Of a DNA stretch of 64,000 bases, positions 25,790 to 34,149 are shown one piece after another. The stretch comes from JAJXWB01 sp047605445 (lineage in GTDB: Bacteria; Pseudomonadota; Alphaproteobacteria; Rhizobiales; Beijerinckiaceae), in NCBI GenBank assembly GCA_047605445.1, contig JASGFP010000002.1:1-64000 (forward strand), in the 5' to 3' direction. A program made the translations under genes and the position numbers. The notes below the pieces were generated by a model, which saw nothing but the letters and a program-made list of their open reading frames with translations, was not told where the DNA came from and made no database searches. Position 1 is the first letter of the stretch, and every line of letters starts with the position of its first letter.

Positions 25790-27073
25790 ATGTCGTCCGA
25801 CATCACAGCTCAAAGGACGAGCGATCAGGCGATTACGACGTACCAGTGGCTGACGCTTGTCTCGGCTTTTCTCGGCTGGGCGTTCGATTCCATGGATCTC
25901 AATCTGTTCACGCTCGTGCTTGTGCCGAGCGTGTCCGAGCTGACTGGCGCCCGCGATCCCGGCGCCATCGCTCACATCGGCGGCATCATCCTGGCCATCA
26001 AATTGTTTTGCTGGGGTATCGGCGGCATCATCTTCGGCGTGGTGGCTGATCGCGTGGGCCGCGCCAGGACCATGATCATTACGATCGTGATCTATGCTGG
26101 CTTCACGGGGCTGAGCGGCCTCGCCCAGAGTTGGACACAGCTTGCCATTCTTCAGGGGCTCGCGGGCTTCGGTATTGGCGGCGAGTGGGCGGCTGGCGCC
26201 GCGCTTGTGGCCGAGACCTGGCCGGAACGACATCGCGCCCGCGCCATGCAGATCATGCAGATGGCTTTTGGGATAGGCTTTTTCTTTGCGGCGGTCGCCA
26301 ACCTGTTCCTCGGTCCGATCAGCTGGCGTTGGGTGCTGGCAATGGGCGCTGCGCCGGCGATCGTCAGCCTCGTCATCCGTCACTTTGTGCCGGAACCGGA
26401 GCGGTGGTTGCATGCGCGTGCGAAGGACGAGGCGAGCGGAAACACTGGCGCGCTGGATACGGTCCGCACGATCTTTGGACCGGAGCTGCGGCGCAACACG
26501 ATCGTGGGCGTGCTGGTCTCGTCTGCGATGATGATCGGCTGTTGGGGCGGTCTGGCGTTGCTGCCGAACTGGATCAGTCAGCTTGTGCGTGCGTCCGGCG
26601 GCGCGAACGGTGTACAGATCGTCAGCTACGCGTTCATGCTAATGATGGTGGGCGCAACGCTCGGCTATCTCTCGCTGATCTGGATGACCGAGGCGTGGGG
26701 CAGGCGCGGGGCATACTTCGTCTTCTGCCTGGGCGCGCTTGTCTCCTCCGTCTACCTGTTCGGATATGTCACCCAGCTGAATGTCCTGATGTGGTTCATG
26801 CCGGTATACGGCTACTTCGTCATCGGCGGTTTCGGGACCTTCGCGCTCTATCTGCCGGAGCTCTTTCCGACCCGGGTGCGGGCGACCGGTCAGGGCTTCT
26901 GTTGGAACATGGCGCGGTCGATCACGGCCATAGGTCCGCTTATGGTGGGCACCTTGCTTGCGACTTTCGGATCGTTCCAGGCCGCGGCCAATGCCACGAC
27001 GGTAGTCTACGTCATCGGGCTGGTCGCCATCTGGTTCGGCCCGGAAACCAAGGGACGCCCGCTCGAGGACTGA
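25790..27073 (+). CDS. MFS transporter, aromatic acid:H+ symporter-like
   Basis: 427 residues, 12 predicted TM segments. TM1 carries GWAFDSMDLNLFTLV, resembling the D-x-x-D region of AAHS carriers such as PcaK and BenK, and loop 2-3 has GVVADRVGRARTM (motif A). It probably imports the organic acid that feeds the cluster. The start follows CAGGGAGGGAGC. It lies 112 bp after the decarboxylase gene, and a 10-bp-stem hairpin follows it. Confidence 0.87.
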   Translation: MSSDITAQRTSDQAITTYQWLTLVSAFLGWAFDSMDLNLFTLVLVPSVSELTGARDPGAIAHIGGIILAIKLFCWGIGGIIFGVVADRVGRARTMIITIVIYAGFTGLSGLAQSWTQLAILQGLAGFGIGGEWAAGAALVAETWPERHRARAMQIMQMAFGIGFFFAAVANLFLGPISWRWVLAMGAAPAIVSLVIRHFVPEPERWLHARAKDEASGNTGALDTVRTIFGPELRRNTIVGVLVSSAMMIGCWGGLALLPNWISQLVRASGGANGVQIVSYAFMLMMVGATLGYLSLIWMTEAWGRRGAYFVFCLGALVSSVYLFGYVTQLNVLMWFMPVYGYFVIGGFGTFALYLPELFPTRVRATGQGFCWNMARSITAIGPLMVGTLLATFGSFQAAANATTVVYVIGLVAIWFGPETKGRPLED

Positions 27074-27084
27074 GCGCCTACATG

Positions 27085-27108
27085 TCAGCGGCGCGCAGGC
27101 GCCGCTGA
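27085..27108 (+). terminator. Intercistronic hairpin after the MFS gene
   Basis: A perfect 10-bp stem, TCAGCGGCGC (27085-27094) with GCGCCGCTGA (27099-27108), closed by a GCAG loop, 12 bp after the MFS stop. It is not followed by a T run, so it may be a weak terminator, a processing site or an mRNA stabiliser between importer and dehydrogenase. Its 3' arm contains the upstream ATG of the next frame, which argues against using that ATG as the start. Confidence 0.5.
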
Positions 27109-27137
27109 TGGAATTTGTAGCTACCAGAGGGCCAACG

Positions 27138-28535
27138 ATGACGGGTCTGGACAACAACGCCAGCGCAATTTCGCGCAACCCCGCGACCGGAGAGCTAGTT
27201 GCGACGTACGCATTTCAGTCTCCCGTGGAGGTCGAGAAGGTGCTGGCGGATAATGCGGACGGCGCCAGAATCTGGCGCGCCATGTCGATGAGCGAGCGCG
27301 TTGCGACGTATAACCGCCTTGCCGGGTTGCTGCGCGATCGATCGGAGGCTCTGGCCAGCCTGATTACGACCGAGATGGGCAAGACGATCGGCGCGGCGCG
27401 CGCGGAGATCGAAAAATGCGCGGCGACCGTCGAGTGGATTGCGCAGAACGGGCCGGCGATCATTGCCGACGAGCCTGCGCCCGTCGAAAGCGGCGATAAA
27501 GTCTATGTTTCGTACCTGCCGATTGGCACGGTTTTGGGCGTCATGCCCTGGAATTTTCCGGCATGGCAGGTGATCCGCGCGTCTGCGCCGATAATGCTGT
27601 CCGGCAACGGATTTATACTCAAGCACGCGCCGAACGTGATGGGATCGGCCTTGGCGTTGCAGGATGTCTATGAGGCCGCCGGCGTCCCCAGAGGGGCTTT
27701 TGCCAACTTGAACGCGGACAATCACGCAGTACACCGCGTCATCGAAGATCCGCGCATTGCCGCGGTTACATTGACGGGCAGCATGCGTGCGGGCTCTGCA
27801 GTGGCGGGGGTCGCTGGGAGAGCCCTGAAGAAAAGCCTCCTGGAACTCGGGGGCGCAGACGCTTTTATCGTGCTGGCCGATGCGAATGTCGATCTTGCCG
27901 TCTCGGCCGGTATCGAGGCGCGGTTCCAGAACGCTGGCCAAGTGTGCCTGGCCGCCAAGCGCTTCATTCTGGAGAAGCCAATTGCTGAAGAGTTCACCCG
28001 CAAGTTCGTGGAGGCGACGAAGCTGTTGAAGGTCGGCGATCCGCGCGACCCCACCACGGCGATAGGTCCGCTGGCGCGCAATGATCTGCGCGACGAACTG
28101 CATCGGCAAGTGGAAAAGACGATCGCAGCAGGGGCAAAGCTCCTTCTTGGGGGCAGAAAGCTTGAAGGCGTGGGGTCATTCTACGAGCCCACTGTCCTCG
28201 TCGATGTTGCGCCAGGCATGGCCGCATTCGACGAGGAGACTTTCGGGCCTGTCGCCGCGATCACGGTCGCCGACAACGCCGAACATGCGATCACACTCGC
28301 CAATGCGAGCGATTATGGCCTCGCCGGCAGTCTTTGGACGAGCGACGTCCAGCGTGCGCAGAATGTCGCGCGTTGTCTCGAAACGGGCGGCGTGTTCATC
28401 AATGGCTTTTCCGCTTCGAACGCCCGTATTCCCGTCGGCGGGGTAAAAAAGAGCGGCTACGGGCGAGAATTGTCACATTTCGGCTTGCGCGAATTCACCA
28501 ACGCTCAGGCGGTCTGGGCAAAGGCTGTCGGCTGA
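27138..28535 (+). CDS. NAD(P)-dependent succinate-semialdehyde dehydrogenase-like protein
   Basis: 465-residue aldehyde dehydrogenase. GTVLGVMPWNFPAWQV holds the oxyanion Asn, the general base Glu is in LELGGADAFIV, the nucleophilic Cys is in NAGQVCLAAKRF, and the C-terminal motif is ETFGPVAAI. Closest in pattern to GabD/SSADH class enzymes that yield succinate. The start at 27138 (MTGLDNNASA) has a GAGGG seven bases upstream and avoids the hairpin; an ATG at 27108 is the alternative. It is the last gene of the catabolic cluster. Confidence 0.9.
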   Translation: MTGLDNNASAISRNPATGELVATYAFQSPVEVEKVLADNADGARIWRAMSMSERVATYNRLAGLLRDRSEALASLITTEMGKTIGAARAEIEKCAATVEWIAQNGPAIIADEPAPVESGDKVYVSYLPIGTVLGVMPWNFPAWQVIRASAPIMLSGNGFILKHAPNVMGSALALQDVYEAAGVPRGAFANLNADNHAVHRVIEDPRIAAVTLTGSMRAGSAVAGVAGRALKKSLLELGGADAFIVLADANVDLAVSAGIEARFQNAGQVCLAAKRFILEKPIAEEFTRKFVEATKLLKVGDPRDPTTAIGPLARNDLRDELHRQVEKTIAAGAKLLLGGRKLEGVGSFYEPTVLVDVAPGMAAFDEETFGPVAAITVADNAEHAITLANASDYGLAGSLWTSDVQRAQNVARCLETGGVFINGFSASNARIPVGGVKKSGYGRELSHFGLREFTNAQAVWAKAVG

Positions 28536-28925
28536 GGCGCTATCCCTCCGTTTCGGGGCGCATCTTAGCGAGCACGATCTGCATGTGGCCCTCGATCCCG
28601 GAGCCATTCGCCTCCGGCGCATGATCGTTGCTGTCATGGCCGGCGCCGCGAGCGACTCGACGTTCGATCAAGCCTCCGTCGAAGACGGCCCTGACGGCCG
28701 CGGCCATTGCCGCCAGTCCCGGACGGCGTCGATGTCGACAATCCATGCATTGCGGCCGATTTCGCAAAATTCCCTGTTATTTTCCCTGGCGCCAGGGAAT
28801 GTCTGCCCCAGACCCGTTCGATCGGCTCGCTCTCAGAGGGGGGCGGCCTCCGGCATTTTGGCTGGGCGCTCAGCGGCTCTATCGTGTGGCGAAAGCGCGC
28901 CAGTCGCCGCCGCCGGAGGAACGCC
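28536..28925. other. Non-coding junction between the catabolic cluster and the dehydratase
   Basis: 390 bp. A small minus-strand frame (28540-28767) shows no family and could be a decayed remnant. Near 28768-28809 the sequence turns AT-rich, with TTCCCTG repeated and an 18-bp perfect palindrome. The ribosome site GGAGGA of the dehydratase is at 28915-28920. It may mark the right boundary of an inserted segment. Confidence 0.5.
28792..28809. repeat. 18-bp perfect palindrome with adjacent direct TTCCCTG repeat
   Basis: TTCCCTGGCGCCAGGGAA is perfectly self-complementary; another TTCCCTG lies about 22 bp upstream (28770-28776). The AT-rich context contrasts with the GC-rich flanks. Possible recombination or junction site, or an operator for the dehydratase 117 bp downstream. 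Confidence 0.6.
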
Positions 28926-30659
28926 ATGCCCCGCAAATCGCCCGATCAGCTTCGCTCCGCGCGCTGGTTCGCGCCCGACGACCTGCGTTCGTTCGGCCAC
29001 CGCTCGCGAATGGCCCAGATGGGCTATGCGGCCGAGGAATATCGCGGCAAGCCTGTCATCGCGATCATCAACACCTGGTCGGACCTCAACCAGTGCCATG
29101 CGCATTTCAAGGAGCGGGTCGAGGACATCAAGCGCGGCGTGCTGCAGGGCGGCGGCTTTCCCGTCGAGTTGCCCGCGATCTCGCTGTCGGAGAGCAACGT
29201 CAAGCCGACGACCATGCTCTACCGGAATTTCCTGGCGATGGAGACGGAAGAGCTGATCCGCTCGCATTCCGTCGACGGCGTCGTTCTGATGGGCGGCTGC
29301 GACAAGACGACGCCCGGCCTGCTGCTCGGCGCCACCAGCGCGGGCGTTCCCGCGATCTTCGCGCCTGCCGGGCCGATGCTGCGCGGCAACTGGCGCGGGA
29401 AGACGCTGGGCTCGGGCTCCGACGCCTGGAAATACTGGGACGAACGGCGCGCCGGCAATATTTCGGACAAGGACTGGGACGAAATGGAGGCCGGCATCGC
29501 GCGCAGCTACGGCGTGTGCATGACGATGGGCACGGCGGCGACCATGACGGCGCTGGCCGACGCGATCGGCATGACCCTGCCCGGCGCATCGTCCATCCCG
29601 GCCGCAGATTCGAACCACATCCGCATGTGCGCGGCGGCGGGACGCCGTATCGTCGACATGGTGTGGGAAGATCTGACGCCCGACAAAATCCAGACACGGC
29701 AGGCGTTCCTCAACGCCATCGTGGTGGCGATGGCGATGGGCTGCTCGACCAACGCGGTCATCCACATCGTCGCGATGGCGCGGCGCGCGGGGCACGACAT
29801 CGGGCTCGACGATTTCGATGCGGCGAGCCGCACGACGCCGGTGATCGCCAATATAAGGCCCTCCGGCGACACCTATCTGATGGAGGATTTCTACTACGCC
29901 GGCGGCCTGCTCGGCATGATGACGCGGCTTGCCGGCAAGCTCGACCTGTCGCAAATCAATGCGAGCGGAGAGACATGGGCGACCTCGCTGGAAGGCGCCG
30001 CCGTCTACAACGACGACGTCATCCGCAGCATCGACAATCCCATCTACAAGGAGGGCGCGCTTGCGGTGCTGCGCGGCAATCTCGCGCCGCAGGGCTGCGT
30101 CATCAAGCCCTCGGCCGCCGCGCAGCGCTACATGAAGCACACCGGCCCTGCCCTCGTGTTCGACGATTACGCCGACATGAAAGCCAATATCGATCGCGAC
30201 GATCTCGACGTGACCGCAGATACGGTTCTCGTGCTCCGCAACGCCGGCCCGCTCGGCGGCCCCGGCATGCCGGAATGGGGCATGCTGCCGATCCCGAAGA
30301 AGCTGGTGAAGCAGGGCGTGCGCGACATGGTGCGCATTTCCGACGCGCGCATGAGCGGCACGAGCTACGGCGCCTGCATCCTGCACGTCGCCCCCGAATC
30401 CTTCGTCGGCGGTCCGCTGGCGCTGGTGCGGACGGGCGATCCGATCTCTGTGGACGTGCCCGCGCGAAAACTCTCGCTGGACGTGCCCGACGACGAACTG
30501 GCCCGCCGCCGCGCCGCCCTGCCCGCGCCGAGGCCACGCTACGAGCGCGGCTATGGCTGGATGTTCTCCCGCCACATCAAACAGGCCGACGAAGGTTGCG
30601 ATTTCGATTTTCTCGAGACGAGTTTCGGGGCGCCGGTCGAGGAACCCTCGATCTACTGA
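28926..30659 (+). CDS. IlvD/Edd family dehydratase (L-arabonate dehydratase-like)
   Basis: 577 residues. The Fe-S ligands lie in NQCHAHF, MGGCDKTTPG and YGVCMTMGTA, with the C-terminal RISDARMSGTSYG and GCDFDFL typical of pentonate dehydratases. These enzymes dehydrate sugar acids to 2-keto-3-deoxy acids. The N-terminus starting MPRKSPDQLRSARWF and the length are closer to L-arabonate/D-xylonate dehydratases than to IlvD. The ATG at 28926 has GGAGGA five bases upstream. It is transcribed alone; no sugar operon adjoins it. Confidence 0.88.
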   Translation: MPRKSPDQLRSARWFAPDDLRSFGHRSRMAQMGYAAEEYRGKPVIAIINTWSDLNQCHAHFKERVEDIKRGVLQGGGFPVELPAISLSESNVKPTTMLYRNFLAMETEELIRSHSVDGVVLMGGCDKTTPGLLLGATSAGVPAIFAPAGPMLRGNWRGKTLGSGSDAWKYWDERRAGNISDKDWDEMEAGIARSYGVCMTMGTAATMTALADAIGMTLPGASSIPAADSNHIRMCAAAGRRIVDMVWEDLTPDKIQTRQAFLNAIVVAMAMGCSTNAVIHIVAMARRAGHDIGLDDFDAASRTTPVIANIRPSGDTYLMEDFYYAGGLLGMMTRLAGKLDLSQINASGETWATSLEGAAVYNDDVIRSIDNPIYKEGALAVLRGNLAPQGCVIKPSAAAQRYMKHTGPALVFDDYADMKANIDRDDLDVTADTVLVLRNAGPLGGPGMPEWGMLPIPKKLVKQGVRDMVRISDARMSGTSYGACILHVAPESFVGGPLALVRTGDPISVDVPARKLSLDVPDDELARRRAALPAPRPRYERGYGWMFSRHIKQADEGCDFDFLETSFGAPVEEPSIY

Positions 30660-30892
30660 CCGCTACGCGGATAGCCGCTTTTTCCAGGCGGCCCTGCCGG
30701 ATGTGAGCCCTGCGCGATTCCGCAGCCATGTCGTGGCGCGAGAAAATCCATCTCCACGCATGCCGATGTTTGGCAGGTCTTTCTCCAAAACCCGGATTGA
30801 GACAGGAGGCTCCGGCACGTAGTTCATGCTGCAATGCAAGGGCCGTCCCGTTGCGCCGTTGGGCGCGAGGAGCCCATGACTGGAGATGCACG

Positions 30893-31234
30893 ATGTCCGC
30901 GGCGAGAAGCCAGCCATTGCCGGCGATCCTGTTCGCCAACGACCTGCGCGACGGCGACGTCGTTTTTCTCGGGGCCTACGGGTGGACCCGCAATCCGGCC
31001 GAAGCCTCGATCGCTACGACGCAGGCGGAAGCCGACGCGCTGCTAGAGGCCGGCGAAAGCTATGCCGCACGCAACGAAGTGGTCGACGTCTATCTTGCTG
31101 AAGTCGTGCTCGACGCTCTCGGACGCGCGACTCCGAAGCATTTCCGCGAGCGGTTTCGCACCCAGGGGCCGAGCGTGCGGCGCGACCTCGGCAAGCAGGC
31201 GGAATTTGCGATCCACGAGCAGGCGGCGGAGTAA
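30893..31234 (+). CDS. DUF2849 protein of the cysteine operon
   Basis: 113-residue small cytosolic protein. The opening LPAILFANDLRDGDVVFLG and GWTRNPAEA are typical of DUF2849, a family found almost only next to cysI in alphaproteobacteria. It lies 3 bp before cysI. The role is unknown; a function in sulfite reductase assembly or electron supply is inferred from context alone. It is first in the seven-gene sulfate assimilation operon, behind GGAG. Confidence 0.85.
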   Translation: MSAARSQPLPAILFANDLRDGDVVFLGAYGWTRNPAEASIATTQAEADALLEAGESYAARNEVVDVYLAEVVLDALGRATPKHFRERFRTQGPSVRRDLGKQAEFAIHEQAAE

Positions 31235-31237
31235 GCC

Positions 31238-32908
31238 ATGTACGCCTACGACGAATTCGACCAACGTTTCGTGCGCGAGCGCGTCGCGCAATTCCGCGAC
31301 CAGGTGTCGCGCCGCCTCTCGGGTTCGCTGACGGAAGAGGAATTCCGTCCGCTGCGCCTGCAGAATGGGCTCTACCTGCAATTGCACGCCTACATGCTGC
31401 GCATCGCCGTGCCTTACGGAGTGCTCGCGCCCAAGCAATTGCGGCAGCTCGCGCTGATCGCCGACAAGTTCGACAAGGGCTACGGCCATTTCACCACGCG
31501 CCAGAACCTGCAATTCAACTGGCCCAAGCTGCGCGACGTGCCGGACATTCTCGCGCTGCTGGCCGATGTCGAGATGCATGCGATCCAGACGTCCGGCAAT
31601 TGCATCCGCAACGTCACGTCGGATCAGTTCGCGGGCGTCGCGCGCGACGAGATCGAGGATCCGCGGCCCGTCGGCGAGCTTCTGCGCCAATGGTCGAGCC
31701 TGCATCCGGAATTTTCGTTCCTGCCGCGCAAGTTCAAGATCGCGGTCACGGGCGCGGCAAGCGATCGTGCGGTGCTCAAGTCGCATGACGTCGGCGTGCG
31801 CATCGTGCGCCATCCGCAGACGCAGGAGATCGGTTACGAAATTCTCGCCGGCGGCGGGCTCGGCCGCACGCCCATGGTCGGCAAGGTTCTGCGCGACTTT
31901 CTGCCAAAGGGCCAGTTGCTCGCCTATATCGACGCGATCATGCGCGTCTACAATTCCGAAGGGCGGCGCGACAACAAATACAAGGCCCGCATCAAGATCC
32001 TCGTGCACGAGCTCGGGCTCGAAACGTTCCGCGACAAGGTCGAGGCCGAATTTGCACAGGGACCCGACTGGTCGGCGGAGGAAAACGACGAGCTTGCGCG
32101 CCTCGCGCCCTATTTCAACCAGATCGCCTACGATACCCTTCCCGCCGTCTCGCGCGCGTACGAGGCGGCGAGGCTCTCCAATCCGGCTTTTGCAGAATGG
32201 GCCGACAACGCCCTGTTCGCCCATCGCGTCCCGGGCTATGCCGCCGTCACCGTCTCGCTCAAGCCGGTCGGCGGCGTGCCCGGCGACATGACTTCGGACC
32301 AGATGCGCGCTTTCGCCGATCTCGCCGAGCGCTATTCGCTCGACGAGCTGCGCGTCACTCATGCGCAGAATCTGGTGCTGCCGCATGTGAAGCTCGACGA
32401 TCTTCCCGCTTTGTGGCGCGCGCTCGGCGAACTCGGGCTCGCCACAGCCAATGTCGGTCTCGTCACTGACATCATCGCCTGCCCCGGCCTCGACTATTGC
32501 GCGTTGGCGACTGCGCGCTCCATTCCGGTCGCGCAGGCGATCTCGCAGCGTTTCGGCGACAGCGCGCGCCAACGCGAGATCGGCCCGCTGCAGATCAAGA
32601 TTTCCGGCTGCATCAACGCCTGCGGCCACCACCATGTCGGCCATATCGGCATTCTCGGCCTCGAAAAACGGGGGCAGGAATCCTACCAGGTCACGCTCGG
32701 CGGCGACGCCTCCGAGCAGATGGCGGTCGGCGAATTGTTGGGTCCTGGCCTGACGGCCGACGAGGTGCCGGACGCGATCGAACGCATAGTTGGCGTCTAT
32801 CTTGCAAGGCGCAACGACGGCGAAACCTTCATCGAAGCTGTGAAACGGCTCGGCGTCGGCGCCTTCAAGGCCGCATTTCTTGGCGGAGCGCAAAATGAAG
32901 CTGCTTGA
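31238..32908 (+). CDS. cysI: Sulfite reductase hemoprotein subunit
   Basis: 556 residues with two ferredoxin-like repeats of the nitrite/sulfite reductase family. TTRQNLQFNW is the substrate and siroheme region, and the [4Fe-4S]-siroheme ligands are C415 and C421 in CPGLDYC plus C458 and C462 in SGCINACGHH. It reduces sulfite to sulfide with six electrons. No CysJ flavoprotein is in the operon, so ferredoxin or another donor is expected. The last codons overlap the DUF934 gene. Confidence 0.94.
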   Translation: MYAYDEFDQRFVRERVAQFRDQVSRRLSGSLTEEEFRPLRLQNGLYLQLHAYMLRIAVPYGVLAPKQLRQLALIADKFDKGYGHFTTRQNLQFNWPKLRDVPDILALLADVEMHAIQTSGNCIRNVTSDQFAGVARDEIEDPRPVGELLRQWSSLHPEFSFLPRKFKIAVTGAASDRAVLKSHDVGVRIVRHPQTQEIGYEILAGGGLGRTPMVGKVLRDFLPKGQLLAYIDAIMRVYNSEGRRDNKYKARIKILVHELGLETFRDKVEAEFAQGPDWSAEENDELARLAPYFNQIAYDTLPAVSRAYEAARLSNPAFAEWADNALFAHRVPGYAAVTVSLKPVGGVPGDMTSDQMRAFADLAERYSLDELRVTHAQNLVLPHVKLDDLPALWRALGELGLATANVGLVTDIIACPGLDYCALATARSIPVAQAISQRFGDSARQREIGPLQIKISGCINACGHHHVGHIGILGLEKRGQESYQVTLGGDASEQMAVGELLGPGLTADEVPDAIERIVGVYLARRNDGETFIEAVKRLGVGAFKAAFLGGAQNEAA

Positions 32909-33404
32909 TCGCGCGGGCTACCGCATCGACGATTTCGCGCGCGACGGAACCCTCGCGGCCACGATCGCGCCGCTCGCCGAGCTCGACGCCGCGCTGGAGC
33001 AACGCGACAACAGGCCCATCGGCGTCGAGATCGCCAACAATACGGAAGTGCAGCGGCTTGCGCCGCTGTTCGACCGTCTCGCGCTGATCGCGATCGTGTT
33101 TCCCTCGTTCGGCGACGGTCGCGGCTTTTCGCTGGCCAAGCGGCTGCGTCGCGCCGGATACACGGGCCGGCTGCGCGCGGTCGGGCCTCTCATTCCCGAT
33201 CAGGGCGCTTACGCTTTCGCCTGCGGCTTCGACGAGATCGAACTGCCGGACGCCGTCACCGCGCGTCAGACAGAAGCGCAATGGCGAAAGGCGCTCGGCG
33301 CTATCAGCGCGACCTATCAACCCGGATATTTCCGGCCGAAAAGCATTCTCGAACGCCGGTTCGAGGCGCGGCGCGGCGCATCGGAGGAGGCGCGGCATGG
33401 GTGA
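32895..33404 (+). CDS. DUF934 protein of the cysteine operon
   Basis: 169 residues. VEIANNTEVQRLAPLFDRL and FPSFGDGRGFSLAKRLR are the core of DUF934, an uncharacterised family fixed between cysI and cysH in proteobacteria. It is soluble, with no cofactor motif. The ATG at 32895 has GGAG six bases upstream. It overlaps cysI by 14 bp and cysH by 8 bp, so translation is tightly coupled. Confidence 0.88.
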   Translation: MKLLDRAGYRIDDFARDGTLAATIAPLAELDAALEQRDNRPIGVEIANNTEVQRLAPLFDRLALIAIVFPSFGDGRGFSLAKRLRRAGYTGRLRAVGPLIPDQGAYAFACGFDEIELPDAVTARQTEAQWRKALGAISATYQPGYFRPKSILERRFEARRGASEEARHG

Positions 33405-34149
33405 CGAGGCCGCTTCTCTCGACCATGCATTCGCAGAGCTTAATCCGCTCGCACGCCTCAGACTGCTGCGTGCGCAGGTCGCCGGGCGCATCATTTTGAC
33501 GACGAGCTTCGGGATCGAGGATCAGCTTCTCACCGATCTGATCTTCGCCAACGATCTCGATATCGAAGTCGTGACGCTCGACACCGGCCGTCTGTTTCCC
33601 GAGACCTACAAGGTCTGGTCCGAGACCGAGATGAAATACGGCCAACGCATCCGCGCTTTCTATCCGGATGCGGCCGCGCTCGAGGAATTGATCGCCGATC
33701 AGGGGATCGACGGCTTCTATTTCGGGGTGTCCATGCGCAAGGCCTGCTGCGGCGTGCGCAAAGTGGCGCCGCTCAATCGCGCGCTCGCGGGCGCGAGCGC
33801 CTGGGTGACGGGCCTGCGCGCCGATCAGTCCGCCAATCGCGCCGCAACCGCTTTCGTCGCGTTCGACACGGGCTTTTCCGTGCTGAAGGCGAGCCCACTG
33901 GCCGACATGTCGCGCGAGGCGATCGTGGCCGAGACGGAACGGCGCGCGATCCCGGTGAATATCCTGCACGCCAAAGGCTTTCCCTCAATCGGTTGCGCGC
34001 CGTGCACACGCGCGATCCTGCCCGGCGAGGACGAGCGCGCCGGCCGCTGGTGGTGGGAACAGGACGACAAGAAGGAATGCGGACTGCACGTCGCAACGGA
34101 CGGCGCCATCGTCCCGCGCGCAGGCGCCCCGATCGGAGACCGCCCGTGA
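33397..34149 (+). CDS. cysH: Adenylyl-sulfate (APS) reductase, [4Fe-4S] type
   Basis: 250 residues. The nucleotide loop is TTSFGIEDQLL. The cluster cysteines are C117-C118 in KACCGVRK and C200/C203 in GCAPCTRA, and the catalytic Cys228 is in the C-terminal ECGLHV. The CC...CxxC set marks an APS reductase rather than a cluster-free PAPS reductase. This agrees with the absence of an APS kinase in this operon. It reduces APS to sulfite with thioredoxin. Confidence 0.93.
   Translation: MGDEAASLDHAFAELNPLARLRLLRAQVAGRIILTTSFGIEDQLLTDLIFANDLDIEVVTLDTGRLFPETYKVWSETEMKYGQRIRAFYPDAAALEELIADQGIDGFYFGVSMRKACCGVRKVAPLNRALAGASAWVTGLRADQSANRAATAFVAFDTGFSVLKASPLADMSREAIVAETERRAIPVNILHAKGFPSIGCAPCTRAILPGEDERAGRWWWEQDDKKECGLHVATDGAIVPRAGAPIGDRP

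Noticed and set aside
28540..28767. 75-codon minus-strand frame after the semialdehyde dehydrogenase
   Set aside because: No ribosome site, no family and poor composition; at most a decayed remnant.
28536..28925. Duplicated tRNA-Gln 3' end as an att site
   Set aside because: No match to the tRNA T-arm and acceptor sequence was found here or elsewhere downstream, and there is no integrase.
30660..30892. SAM or cysteine riboswitch/leader before the cysteine operon
   Set aside because: No recognisable SAM-II or other conserved aptamer pattern and no Cys-rich leader peptide was seen by eye.
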